A stretch of DNA of 64,000 nucleotides from Barnesiella intestinihominis YIT 11860 (GCF_000296465.1 NZ_JH815205.1:325109-389108); one strand, 5' to 3'; positions 49,606 to 58,062 are shown, counted from the first letter of the stretch. Notes: generated by a model not told the origin, from the letters alone. Numbers and translations are program-made.

Positions 49606-50937
49606 ATGATATTCAAAAGGAAAATTTACGATGAACTTCTGCGATGGAAGCGGACAGATGAGGGCAGAACAGCCGTGCTGATACAGGGTGCAAGGCGTGT
49701 CGGGAAGTCCACCGTTGCTGAAGAATTTGCGACAAACGAATACGACACCCATATATTGGTGGATTTTGCCGCATGTTCCTCCGAAATCCGCGACTTGTTC
49801 AATGATGTATCTGACCTTAACCGTATTTTCATGCGGCTGCAACTGGAGTACGGTATAGAATTGAAAGAACGCAAGTCCGCCATAATCTTCGATGAAGTCC
49901 AACTTGCGCCTAAAGCAAGGCAGGCAATCAAATATCTTGTAAAAGACGGAAGATATGATTACATAGAAACAGGTTCGCTGATTTCAATCCGCAAGAACGT
50001 CAAGGATATTCTTATTCCAAGCGAGGAAGTCAAAGTCCATATGTTTCCGATGGACTATGAAGAGTTCAAGTGGGCGTTGGGAGATACCGCAACGATAAAG
50101 TTGCTCCAAAGTTGTTTCCACAACAGGACTTCTTTGGGTGATGCCACGAACCGTAAGTTGATGCGTGATTTCCGCTTGTATATGCTTATCGGCGGTATGC
50201 CGCAGGCTGTGGCCTCCTATCTTGACACCAACAATCTTGAAAAGGTAGACAGTGTGAAACGTTCCATCATAACATTGTATGAAGACGATTTCAATAAAAT
50301 TGATCCGACCGGCAATGCTTCCAAGATGTTCCATCAGATTCCGGCACAGCTGACAAGCAACGCCAACAGGTATCTGGCATGGAGCGCAACAGATGGCAAA
50401 CGTAATTCCGAACTGGCTGAAATCATTTCAGAAATCAAGGAATCAATGGTGGTCAACATGGCTTATCATGCCAATGATCCGGGTGCGGGGATGGCATTAC
50501 ATCAAGCTCCGGACAAATACAAGATGTTCGTTGGCGACACTGGTTTGTTCGTCACTCTTGCATTTTGGGATAAGAAGTTCACCGACAACACGATTTATCA
50601 TAAGCTTCTCAGTGACAAACTGAGCGCGGATTTAGGGTATGTCTATGAGAATGTCATCGCCCAGATGTTGAAAGCCACCGGACATGAGTTGTACTATTAC
50701 ACATTTCCCACAGAAAGCGGAAAGCATAACTACGAAGTGGATTTTCTGATAGCCGAAGTCGACAAGGTAAGTCCCATCGAGGTGAAATCATCCGGCTATA
50801 AGGCACATGCTTCCTTGGATGCCTTTTGCAGAAAATTCTCGGCACGGATAAAAAACAAATATCTGGTTTATACGAAAGATATGCGTAAGGAAGAAGACAT
50901 ACTGTATCTTCCGGCATATATGACAATGTTTCTATGA
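49606..50937 (+). CDS. ATPase with C-terminal DUF4143 (nuclease-fold) domain
   Basis: 443 residues. An AAA domain with P-loop QGARRVGKST (about residue 27) and Walker B AIIFDEVQLA comes first; a winged-helix region follows; the C-terminal DUF4143 domain contains EVDFLIAEVDKVSPIEVKSS, which has the spacing of the PD-(D/E)xK nuclease core. Family members are common in prokaryotic accessory DNA and their role is not settled. It has its own promoter and repeats, and its stop overlaps the next start by 4 bases, making it the lead gene of a three-gene unit. Confidence 0.85.
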   Translation: MIFKRKIYDELLRWKRTDEGRTAVLIQGARRVGKSTVAEEFATNEYDTHILVDFAACSSEIRDLFNDVSDLNRIFMRLQLEYGIELKERKSAIIFDEVQLAPKARQAIKYLVKDGRYDYIETGSLISIRKNVKDILIPSEEVKVHMFPMDYEEFKWALGDTATIKLLQSCFHNRTSLGDATNRKLMRDFRLYMLIGGMPQAVASYLDTNNLEKVDSVKRSIITLYEDDFNKIDPTGNASKMFHQIPAQLTSNANRYLAWSATDGKRNSELAEIISEIKESMVVNMAYHANDPGAGMALHQAPDKYKMFVGDTGLFVTLAFWDKKFTDNTIYHKLLSDKLSADLGYVYENVIAQMLKATGHELYYYTFPTESGKHNYEVDFLIAEVDKVSPIEVKSSGYKAHASLDAFCRKFSARIKNKYLVYTKDMRKEEDILYLPAYMTMFL

Positions 50938-51566
50938 TTATGAGTGGTACGCTATCAAATATTTCACAACGGTTGCACGAAGTGAACATGCTTCTCTCCA
51001 CTTGCGAGCAAGGTTCACTTTCTTTTGGCCAAGCCCTATTGTTATCCCTGTTTTACCGGGACTTCAGCGAGACGAACACGGTTGTAGAAGAAGCGGAATC
51101 ATTGGCGGAAAAGGACGCGGATCAGCTTCTGAAATTTTCATCCTCCCTTTTTTCGGAGAGTGGAACATACCTGTCCCTTGACAGGAAGCCATTGCAGGCT
51201 GTGGACTTTGAAACCCTTTTTGAAGAATACCTGAAACCGTTTGAACTCCGCTATGAGGAAGCGAAAGCCGCCGCCACTGAACTCTGGCGCAAATATTCGG
51301 CACTGAGCAACCGTCTGGATTTCCTGCCGTTGGATTCGGAGGAATACATGAAGCTGTCCGATGAATGCGATGCCAAGAAAGCGGAGTACGACACGGCTCA
51401 CGCACAAACCGACCATTTATATAACGAGTGGCAGCAGGAGCGCGACAGGTATTTCTGCGTATATTGTTTCAAGCCGATGTTTCTTGACGTGCTGGTGGAA
51501 CGCCTGCATGGTATCGCCGGAAGCATCCTGTCTGACATCAACCGGATGAAGGAGGGCAAGCCATGA
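50934..51566 (+). CDS. Unknown protein, second gene of the ATPase unit
   Basis: 210 residues, no signal or membrane segment. Mostly helical, with a long charged helix about residues 95-165 (FELRYEEAKAAATELWRKYS and on). A pair of cysteines sits in RYFCVYCFKPMF. The ATG overlaps the ATPase stop (ATGA); an ATG two codons on (50940) is an alternative. Its end overlaps the following gene in the same way. I recognise no family. Confidence 0.7.
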   Translation: MIMSGTLSNISQRLHEVNMLLSTCEQGSLSFGQALLLSLFYRDFSETNTVVEEAESLAEKDADQLLKFSSSLFSESGTYLSLDRKPLQAVDFETLFEEYLKPFELRYEEAKAAATELWRKYSALSNRLDFLPLDSEEYMKLSDECDAKKAEYDTAHAQTDHLYNEWQQERDRYFCVYCFKPMFLDVLVERLHGIAGSILSDINRMKEGKP

Positions 51567-51976
51567 GCCGTGCAAGTCTGTTGCAGGAAACGGCCTTATG
51601 GATGGACACCGTTAACCTTGCCCTGTGCCTGTTCATCTACGAAGTATGCAATGACTGCCAATTTGAGTTTGCATCGGGAAGCGACTTCGTTAATTTCATG
51701 AACCTGAAGCCGACCTCACGCCCCGTTACCGTCCGTCCGAAAGAAAACCTGCGTGTCTGCTACATGGTGTTCTCCGTGTCACAGGCCATCAGGCCGCGTG
51801 AACGCGGCAGACTTTGGGCGGAAGGGTTCCTGAAGCATTGCGGCATATCCAAGTCCTACTATGACAAACACCGCAGCGATGTCTGCGGCAAAGGGGCGAC
51901 AGAAGAGAACCGGAATTTCCGTAAAGCCATCGACAAGGCCATCGAAAATGCAAGACGGCTGAATAACACCCCATAG
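51563..51976 (+). CDS. Unknown protein, third gene of the ATPase unit
   Basis: 137 residues, basic C-terminus. LALCLFIYEVCNDCQFEFAS and the following segment recall, weakly, the C-terminal part of RteC-like regulators of Bacteroides conjugative elements; I do not assert that relation. Its start overlaps the upstream stop by 4 bases and it is followed by a terminator at 52023. Confidence 0.65.
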   Translation: MSRASLLQETALWMDTVNLALCLFIYEVCNDCQFEFASGSDFVNFMNLKPTSRPVTVRPKENLRVCYMVFSVSQAIRPRERGRLWAEGFLKHCGISKSYYDKHRSDVCGKGATEENRNFRKAIDKAIENARRLNNTP

Positions 51977-52022
51977 CTGCCCGCCGTTTCCCCATTCGAC
52001 AAAATATATTTTCATTATACCC

Positions 52023-52068
52023 ATGCGCTATACCGCTCACACACAACGGTATGGCGCATTTCCTTTTT
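52023..52068 (+). terminator. Intrinsic terminator of the ATPase unit
   Basis: ATGCGCTATACCG (52023-52035) pairs with CGGTATGGCGCAT (52047-52059), 12 of 13 positions plus one mismatch or wobble, followed by TTCCTTTTT. Confidence 0.75.
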
Positions 52069-52092
52069 GTACACTTTCCCCATTTGTTCCCC

Positions 52093-52123
52093 ATTGGGCC
52101 ACTTCGGGTCAAACTTAACTTTG
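52093..52123 (+). promoter_or_regulatory. Promoter of the excisionase-like gene
   Basis: ATTG (52093-52096), 19 bases, TAACTTTG (52116-52123); one base off in the -33 element. It leaves a leader of about 75 bases. Confidence 0.6.
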
Positions 52124-52204
52124 CATCGGAAACAGAAGAAAACTATAGGCTGACAAACAGCAGGTTCCGGTTTCCCAATGGTACAAGTAACAATTATAAA
52201 ACGA

Positions 52205-52453
52205 ATGAATATGGAAAGTGAACGCAATTTAATGACCACCACCGAAGCAGCCCGGTACCTCGGACTGAAACCCAGTTATCTCTACAAGATGATGATGCGC
52301 CGTGCAATCCCTTACTATAAGCCGGGAGGAAAACTTTGCTTCTTCGCCAAGGAAGACCTTGACGCTTGGATGAAACGGGTACGGGTGAAGTCGCAGGAGG
52401 AAATCGACAGCGAGGCTGCACGCTATCTGGCTGCTCATGAGAAAAACAAATGA
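52205..52453 (+). CDS. Helix-turn-helix (HTH_17, excisionase-type) DNA-binding protein
   Basis: 82 residues from ATG 52205. MTTTEAARYLGLKPSYLYKM is the winged-helix MerR/Xis-like recognition motif, and AIPYYKPGGKLCFFAKEDLDAWM is the wing. Such small proteins bend DNA to help a recombinase excise an element, or act as local regulators. The open frame reaches back to 52178 but MNMESERN is a more natural start. The next gene's frame overlaps its end by 17 bases but probably begins 29 bases further on. Confidence 0.85.
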   Translation: MNMESERNLMTTTEAARYLGLKPSYLYKMMMRRAIPYYKPGGKLCFFAKEDLDAWMKRVRVKSQEEIDSEAARYLAAHEKNK

Positions 52454-52481
52454 TTTACCAATCTTTTATAAAACAACCGTT

Positions 52482-52955
52482 ATGGACAATTTTAAAAACA
52501 TGGAGCCGGGTATCAAGGATACTGCGGCTTTTGATTCCGCGAACAAGGAATCCAAGAAGAAGGAAAGCAGACCCGTTATCAGCGCAAAGGCACAGACCAT
52601 CTTGGAGTTCTTGCGCAACTGCACCCCTTATGAAGCCGATTCCATCCGTGGAATGGTTGGCTACGGCACGGGAAAAGGTGACATCGGCACGATTGAAGCA
52701 ACCGATATGCTGGCAGTCAACCGTTTCCTCAATCACGGGCTTACCAAAGAAAATGGTACGAGCAGCGAGGCTGTCATGAAACACCGTCAAGAACGTGCCC
52801 AAAAGTTGATGGAGGCGGTCAAGGGATTTGTGGATATAAGCCAGCTTTGCCGCATCAGTGTCGCGCTGATGAAAATCTCTTCCGACTTCAAGGCTGTGGA
52901 GGATGCGCGAGGGCACCTGCAATCGCAATCCGTCGCTAATGTAAACCGAAACTGA
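52482..52955 (+). CDS. Unknown mobile-element protein
   Basis: 157 residues from ATG 52482; an ATG at 52437 would add 15. The N-terminal 35 residues are polar and disordered; KAQTILEFLRNCTPYEADSI to FLNHGLTKENG is a helical domain, ending in a helix with LCRISVALMKISSDFKAVED. It follows the excisionase-like gene and is cotranscribed with it. Such a partner is usual next to Xis in Bacteroides elements, but I know no function. Confidence 0.65.
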   Translation: MDNFKNMEPGIKDTAAFDSANKESKKKESRPVISAKAQTILEFLRNCTPYEADSIRGMVGYGTGKGDIGTIEATDMLAVNRFLNHGLTKENGTSSEAVMKHRQERAQKLMEAVKGFVDISQLCRISVALMKISSDFKAVEDARGHLQSQSVANVNRN

Positions 52956-52964
52956 TGTCAAACT

Positions 52965-53059
52965 GGAACGGGATATCGGATAACACAGGAACGGACAAGT
53001 TAAACTTTCACGCATGGGATGTCTGGAAACGGCCATAGGACTTTCCGATATTCCGTTCC
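52965..53059 (+). repeat. 16-bp inverted repeat spanning the gap before the 53078 gene
   Basis: GGAACGGGATATCGGA (52965-52980) pairs with TCCGATATTCCGTTCC (53044-53059) over 16 positions with one G-U, around a 63-base loop. GGAACGG is repeated directly inside the loop. The structure fills nearly the whole 122-base gap, ending 18 bases before the next start. Confidence 0.7.
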
Positions 53060-53077
53060 CATAACTTTTATCAAACG

Positions 53078-53572
53078 ATGCAAGAAAATACAAAGGACAA
53101 GGAAAAATACAATTTCTTGCGCCCGACAGGGATTGAAACATTTGCGTTCATATTCTCCGCAGGTGCATTGCAATGGCTGCACGGAACAACAACCGATGAT
53201 GACGGCAGGGAAATCGGCAACTTCACTTTGTTTGGCGACCTCTTGGCAAGGATGGCTCTTGCGGACGGCACGTCCAAAGGTTTCCACCGACCGCTTATGC
53301 TTTCAGTCGGTCAGGCGCAGTATTCCGAAGAACAGCTTTCAACCCATTGGAACATGGGCAGGAAGCACATACGCCGCCTGTTGGACGGACTTGAAAGGCT
53401 GGAACTCATAGACACCTGCCGTTCAAGGGTAGCGTCAGTTATGACATTTCCATGCCTGTTGCAATGGATGGCAAAGGATGGCAGCGTGGTTTCCAACCCA
53501 TTCATCCACAAACAAAGGGAAAAGAATATTCGTAGTGACATTTTAATCCTCCTCCCTTCCCGTGTCCCATAG
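53078..53572 (+). CDS. Unknown mobile-element protein
   Basis: 164 residues. No signal or membrane segment. FTLFGDLLARMALADGTSKG and QYSEEQLSTHWNMGRKHIRRL then LDGLERLELID look like a winged helix-turn-helix region, so DNA binding is possible. The last 20 residues (from HKQREKNIRSD) may reflect a decayed or truncated end. No other gene follows on the element. Confidence 0.6.
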   Translation: MQENTKDKEKYNFLRPTGIETFAFIFSAGALQWLHGTTTDDDGREIGNFTLFGDLLARMALADGTSKGFHRPLMLSVGQAQYSEEQLSTHWNMGRKHIRRLLDGLERLELIDTCRSRVASVMTFPCLLQWMAKDGSVVSNPFIHKQREKNIRSDILILLPSRVP

Positions 53573-53941
53573 CATTACGGGGTGTTTCAATTCTCACTAT
53601 CGGAGATATTTTAAAACTCCTCCTCTGTGTTTTGCACAGCAAAATATAGGGGAGGTGTCCGCAAGGACGGAGGGGTTAACCCTTACAATCAAAAATCCTA
53701 TCCTATCTTTTCAACCCCTCTCCTCAAAAACTACCGTTTCGTCGGTATCTCACTTATTACTAACGCAACACAAGGGAGAAACAGAAATATAATCCATCGC
53801 ATTCGTTAAAATTCAAATTTATCCCCCACGAATTTTCTACTGAACCGTACCCCACACGTTACAGGGTCATCTCTCCCTCATATAAAAAACTGTGCCCCGA
53901 TTTGACAACCGGGGCACAAACATATAATTGAAAAAAATCAA
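53573..53941. other. 369-base gap at the right edge of the accessory region
   Basis: No protein gene is supported. The stretch 53600-53720 is structured: GTCC-GCAA-GGAC is a hairpin with a GCAA tetraloop (53657-53668), and GAGGGGTT (53670-53677) is matched by AACCCCTC (53713-53720). The host sequence resumes with the rpmE terminator at 53885. The right end of the mobile element should lie between. Confidence 0.55.
53885..53918 (-). terminator. Intrinsic terminator of rpmE
   Basis: TGTGCCCCG (53891-53899) pairs with CGGGGCACA (53910-53918). On the minus strand the stem is followed by GTTTTTTATA. It starts 23 bases after the rpmE stop. Confidence 0.85.
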
Positions 53942-54193
53942 TTACTTCTTACGATTACCATAACGGCTCATGAACTTATCTACACGACCGGCCGTATCCA
54001 CCAATTTCTGTTTACCGGTGAAGAACGGGTGTGAAGAACTGGTAATTTCAAGTTTTACCAAAGGATAAGTAACACCATCAATTTCGATAGTCTCTTTGGC
54101 TGCTACGGTTGAACGAGTGATAAAGATTTCTTCGTTCGACATGTCTTTGAAAACTACGGGACGGTAGTTATCAGGATGGATTCCTTTTTTCAT
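53942..54193 (-). CDS. rpmE2: Ribosomal protein bL31, type B
   Basis: 83 residues, a protein of the large ribosomal subunit that bridges to the small subunit. [20 protein letters not shown] and [23 protein letters not shown] are the family core. It lacks the Cys pairs of the zinc-binding type, so it is the zinc-independent form. Monocistronic, with the terminator at 53885 and a -7-like TACATTTG on the minus strand at 54268-54261, 68 bases upstream. Confidence 0.96.
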   Translation of the reverse strand: MKKGIHPDNYRPVVFKDMSNEEIFITRSTVAAKETIEIDGVTYPLVKLEITSSSHPFFTGKQKLVDTAGRVDKFMSRYGNRKK

Positions 54194-54312
54194 TGTTATA
54201 TCGTCTTTTTAATTATTATCAAATGTTCACGTTGGTAGCGTGATTTTTCGTAATGGCTTGCAAATGTAGGGATAACTTTTCATTTAGAAAAATATTTATT
54301 CCACTTTTTCAT

Positions 54313-54348
54313 AAAAAAGCCGGTCGGCGACAAAGATGCGCCGACCGG
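54313..54348 (-). terminator. Intrinsic terminator after the carboxyltransferase gene
   Basis: CCGGTCGGCG (54320-54329) pairs with CGCCGACCGG (54339-54348) around a 9-base loop; the minus strand then reads CTTTTTTATG. It starts 28 bases after the stop. Confidence 0.9.
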
Positions 54349-54376
54349 ACTATGTTTTAATTCTGCAATCTGCCGA

Positions 54377-56239
54377 TTATTCGAACTCGATCAACGGTTC
54401 GTTAGTACCCACTACATCGTTTTCTTTTACCAGAATACGTTTCACGGTTCCTTCAAGGGTGGAGAGTATATCGTTCTCCATCTTCATGGCCTCGTACACC
54501 AGCACGACATCGTCTTTTTTCACTTTGTCTCCAACCTTCACTTTTATCTCGACAACCTTCCCTCCCATAGGAGCATCGATAGTCGGGCCCGTTATAGGTT
54601 CTACGGGAGCTGCTTCCTCTGCGGCCTCTTTCACTTCCTCGACAGCCGGTTTCTTAGCCTCATACTCAGCTGCACGCACACCCTTCAAATAAGTGGTGGC
54701 AACGTTGGGGAAAAGTTCTAGCAACAAATACTCCTGTTCGTTTTCGGCCAATTTCACATTGCCATACTCCGGCAACACAGGATTTTCGGGAGCCTTGTAA
54801 GAGTTCGTATCATACGGAGTCTCAATCGGACTACCGGTAATCTTTTCACGGAATTTAGGATCGACAGGGACCGGAGTCTTGCCATATTCTCCCTTCACCA
54901 ATGCCTTGAACTGGTTGGAAACCGTCGTATATTCCGGATTCCCTTTCAATTTATCCAAAGCACAGCTTACGGCTTGGCTTCCTACAATCTGGCTGGTAGG
55001 CGTAACCAAAGGAACCAATCCTGCATCAGAACGAACCTTCGGAATCAATCGCATGGCATCATCGAGCACATGCTCGGCTTTAAGCTGCTTCAACTGAGCC
55101 ACCATATTGGAATACATACCGCCGGGAACCTCCGCAGCCTTCACCAACTCATTCGGTTTCGGGAATCCGAAATAATCTTCGATGGCATGACAAGCATCCA
55201 GCAAAGCGGCTTCGTTATTCTGACGCGCGGCTTCGATAGCCGTATCGAACAACTTGTCGATATGATCGGGCAACTTATCGATCAACGGATCGAACGCAAT
55301 GGGGAACGAGTCTTTCTTCAAGTCGTATGCAGCCAGCTCGCGACGAATACCGAGCAACTCGGCACGTATTTTACTTACAGCTGCCATATTGACTTCCATC
55401 TCTACGCCCAATTTATTACAGAAAATATAGAGCAATTCTATGGCCGGAGCCGCCGAACCTCCGCCAAAATACCAAATATTAGTATCCAAAATATCCACAC
55501 CGTGTATAACAGCCATCAACGACGATGCGAGGCCATACCCCGGTGTACAATGGGTATGAAAATCGACCGGCACTTTCAAAGCCTGTTTCAATTTAGGCAT
55601 CAAAGAAGCGATTCGAGAAGGATTCACCAATCCGGCCATATCTTTGAGAGTAACCATCTTTGCACCCAACTTTTCAAAACCGAGTGCTTTTTCCACAAAA
55701 TATTCATCGGTAAAGATAGGTTTCGGCAATTTTTTACCGAACAACGCCTTTACTCGATCCATAAACGTTATGGTATAATGCGGATCTACCGTGTAACATA
55801 CGGCTCCATCGGAAATCGCCCCGACAGCATTTATCTTTTCCACAGAAGATTTTACATTGTTCAAATCGTTGAGTGCATCGAATATACGCATGATACCCAA
55901 CCCGTTTGCCACGGCCTCGCGATAAAATCCGTCAAGAACCGTATCGGGATAAGGCGCATACCCGAACAAATTACGGCCACGAGAAAGTGCCGTTAAATAA
56001 GATGCCCCCCCAATAGCTTCACTGATTGTTTTAAGACGAGTCCACGGACTCTCGTTCAAATAACGCATCACCGAATCGGGCACAGCACCACCCCAAACTT
56101 CCATCGCAAAGAAACCGGCATCCTTGTAATAAGGTAAAACGCGGTTTATCTGTTCTTGGGTAAGACGAGTCGCAAACAAAGACTGTTGCCCGTCACGAAG
56201 AGTAAGATCTCGGATTTTCAATTTTCTTGACATAGCCAT
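54377..56239 (-). CDS. Biotin-dependent carboxyltransferase (pyruvate carboxylase subunit B / oxaloacetate decarboxylase alpha type)
   Basis: 620 residues. The N-terminal HMG-CoA-lyase-like barrel begins KIRDLTLRDGQQSLFATR and contains the metal-site region (FHTHCTPGYG) and carboxylated-lysine region (MVTLKDMAGL). The middle is the conserved carboxylase domain; an Ala-, Pro-, Glu-rich linker (about 520-550) leads to a biotinyl domain with EAMKMEN, where the biotin Lys is at about 586. No biotin carboxylase subunit or membrane decarboxylase subunit is near, so pyruvate carboxylation and sodium-pumping decarboxylation cannot be told apart here. ATG 56239 or 56233 may be the start. Confidence 0.9.
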   Translation of the reverse strand: MAMSRKLKIRDLTLRDGQQSLFATRLTQEQINRVLPYYKDAGFFAMEVWGGAVPDSVMRYLNESPWTRLKTISEAIGGASYLTALSRGRNLFGYAPYPDTVLDGFYREAVANGLGIMRIFDALNDLNNVKSSVEKINAVGAISDGAVCYTVDPHYTITFMDRVKALFGKKLPKPIFTDEYFVEKALGFEKLGAKMVTLKDMAGLVNPSRIASLMPKLKQALKVPVDFHTHCTPGYGLASSLMAVIHGVDILDTNIWYFGGGSAAPAIELLYIFCNKLGVEMEVNMAAVSKIRAELLGIRRELAAYDLKKDSFPIAFDPLIDKLPDHIDKLFDTAIEAARQNNEAALLDACHAIEDYFGFPKPNELVKAAEVPGGMYSNMVAQLKQLKAEHVLDDAMRLIPKVRSDAGLVPLVTPTSQIVGSQAVSCALDKLKGNPEYTTVSNQFKALVKGEYGKTPVPVDPKFREKITGSPIETPYDTNSYKAPENPVLPEYGNVKLAENEQEYLLLELFPNVATTYLKGVRAAEYEAKKPAVEEVKEAAEEAAPVEPITGPTIDAPMGGKVVEIKVKVGDKVKKDDVVLVYEAMKMENDILSTLEGTVKRILVKENDVVGTNEPLIEFE

Positions 56240-56288
56240 TTGATTTTATAGGTGTTACATCTATTCACATTACATGAATTTAAGAATA

Positions 56289-56319
56289 CAAAAATAATAT
56301 TCTTTAACTTATTATCAAA
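56289..56319 (-). promoter_or_regulatory. Consensus promoter of the carboxyltransferase gene
   Basis: On the minus strand TTTG (56319 to 56316), 19 bases, TATTTTTG (56296 to 56289), an exact match. Leader about 45 bases. Confidence 0.65.
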
Positions 56320-56369
56320 GGAAAAAGCGTACTTTTGTATCACAAATAAAATCTTTACGCCATTCAGAT

Positions 56370-57098
56370 ATGTTTAATTTCTTAAAAAAGAAAAACAATA
56401 CTCCCAAACTACCCTATACGACAGAGGTTCACTGCCATGTATTACCGGGTATCGACGACGGGTCTCCCGATGTAGAACACTCCCTCGCCCTCATTCATCA
56501 AATGAAAGAATGGGGACTTGAACGAATCATAGCTACGCCTCATGTGACCGAGGCTTCATTCGAAAACACTCCACAAACCATCGGGTCGGCATACTCCCGG
56601 CTTTGCCAAGAGACCAATTTGGACGAACTGGGAATTAAACTCTGCTACTCCGCAGAATACCGAATGGACGATAACTTTTTGGGCATACTGCAAAGAGAAG
56701 AAATCATACCCATGCCCGGCAACCATATCCTTATCGAAAACTCTTTTCTACAACCGTTCTGGAACATCAAAAGTCTCGTCTTCGATTTGCAGATTAAAGG
56801 ACTTTCCCCCATTCTAGCCCACCCCGAACGATATGCTTATTATTACGATGACAAAAAAATCTACAAAGAACTGCATGAACAAGGGTGTGAATTTCAAGTC
56901 AATCTGCTTTCCCTCGCAGGGTATTACAACAAAAGAGCGAAAGAGGTGGCCGAATGGCTGATTTCCAAACAGATGGTAGACTATCTGGGAAGCGATTTGC
57001 ACAACAGTTCCCATGTCCTGCACATCAACAAATATTTATCCGGGAAAGAATATCCCAAGCACATGAGAAATATCCACATAAAAAACAACCACTTGTAA
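56370..57098 (+). CDS. CpsB/CapC-like tyrosine phosphatase (PHP domain)
   Basis: 242 residues. The PHP metal-binding motifs are EVHCHVLPGIDDGSPD, IIATPHVTE, LAHPERYAYY and YLGSDLHNSSH. Relatives dephosphorylate the tyrosine kinases that control capsule or exopolysaccharide chain length. No kinase or polysaccharide genes are in the window, so the partner must lie elsewhere. A TACTTTTG at 56330-56337 is its likely -7 element. Confidence 0.88.
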   Translation: MFNFLKKKNNTPKLPYTTEVHCHVLPGIDDGSPDVEHSLALIHQMKEWGLERIIATPHVTEASFENTPQTIGSAYSRLCQETNLDELGIKLCYSAEYRMDDNFLGILQREEIIPMPGNHILIENSFLQPFWNIKSLVFDLQIKGLSPILAHPERYAYYYDDKKIYKELHEQGCEFQVNLLSLAGYYNKRAKEVAEWLISKQMVDYLGSDLHNSSHVLHINKYLSGKEYPKHMRNIHIKNNHL

Positions 57099-57124
57099 AA
57101 TAAAATTATTTCAATTTCAACGGC

Positions 57125-57412
57125 ATGTTCGGTGTAATGATAGTCATGTTATCCGGTGTTCTGATCGGATATATATTACGGAATATTCGAGCCATACCCG
57201 CCCTCGTTTCCAAAATCAACATTTACATTATTTTCTTGTTACTTTTCGTGATGGGTCTATCGGTAGGTAGCAACCCGCAAGTTATACAAGGGCTGGGAAC
57301 CCTCGGCCTCTTAGGTATCGCAATCTCCGTTGTATCCATCGCAGGAAGCGTATTTTTATCGTGGATCGTTTACCGTCACCTATTCAAAAAAGAAGATGAC
57401 CAACGATCATGA
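57125..57412 (+). CDS. LysO family lysine exporter, N-terminal half
   Basis: 95 residues with three helices: FGVMIVMLSGVLIGYILR, INIYIIFLLLFVMGLSVGSN and a third to the C-terminus. This is the first part of LysO (YbjE, one chain of about 300 residues in E. coli). The start lies 26 bases after the CpsB-like gene. Its stop overlaps the start of the second half by 4 bases. Confidence 0.85.
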   Translation: MFGVMIVMLSGVLIGYILRNIRAIPALVSKINIYIIFLLLFVMGLSVGSNPQVIQGLGTLGLLGIAISVVSIAGSVFLSWIVYRHLFKKEDDQRS

Positions 57413-58002
57413 AAAATAGTCTCATCATTCTGTTATGTTTTGCGGCGGGAGTACTCTGTTCCTACTGGGGCATAATTCCCGAGTGCGACGACTCCCTCAG
57501 CCTCTATATCCTGTACGTCATGATGTTCTTGGTGGGAATAGGACTCGGCAGTGATTTAACCGCACTATCCGCTCCCATCAAAAAATATAAATTCCAGATT
57601 TTGTTGATACCGTTATCCACGATCGTCGGGACAATCGCCGCTTGTTGTCTGTTCTCGCTATTCTGTCCCGTTCCGTTACGGGAAACCGTTGCCATCGGTT
57701 GCGGATTCGGATATTACAGTCTATCGGCAATTTTACTGAACGAGCTTGCAGGAGCCGACATCGGTACTACCGCTCTTATTTGTAATCTGAGCAGAGAGCT
57801 TTTGACACTTCTTACAATTCCGCTACTTGCCCGTTATTGCGGGAAATTAGCCCCGATTACAGCCGCAGGAGCAACCTCCATCGACACGACTCTACCTCTC
57901 ATCAGCGCCACCCTCGGAGAAAAATACGTCATCTTCGCCATCTTCCACGGCATCATCGTCGATATTTCGGTTCCCGTCCTCATCTGGCTATTATACCTGT
58001 GA
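57409..58002 (+). CDS. LysO family lysine exporter, C-terminal half
   Basis: 197 residues, five to six helices, with YVMMFLVGIGLGSDLTAL, GCGFGYYSLSAILLNELAG and a long final hydrophobic region. Together with the preceding 95-residue protein it covers the whole LysO sequence in order, and the ATGA overlap ensures both are made. The two-chain form is known in Bacteroidota annotations; the pair is not a frameshift because each half has proper start and stop signals. Confidence 0.87.
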   Translation: MKNSLIILLCFAAGVLCSYWGIIPECDDSLSLYILYVMMFLVGIGLGSDLTALSAPIKKYKFQILLIPLSTIVGTIAACCLFSLFCPVPLRETVAIGCGFGYYSLSAILLNELAGADIGTTALICNLSRELLTLLTIPLLARYCGKLAPITAAGATSIDTTLPLISATLGEKYVIFAIFHGIIVDISVPVLIWLLYL

Positions 58003-58062
58003 TTGCCCCCGACATACAGAACCTCACAGGTATCTGTCAAAACGACCCAAACGATGCAAAAA

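Noticed and set aside
51563-51976. Assignment of this gene as RteC
   Set aside because: The resemblance is limited to one short hydrophobic stretch and the length does not fit.
46749-53900. Attachment-site direct repeats flanking the mobile element
   Set aside because: Only 7-base matches (GCATTCG, ACCCTTA) were found between the flanks, which chance explains.
54974-55996. 340-codon plus-strand frame opposite the carboxyltransferase gene
   Set aside because: It is the antisense shadow of a strongly conserved gene; its length follows from the codon use of the sense strand.
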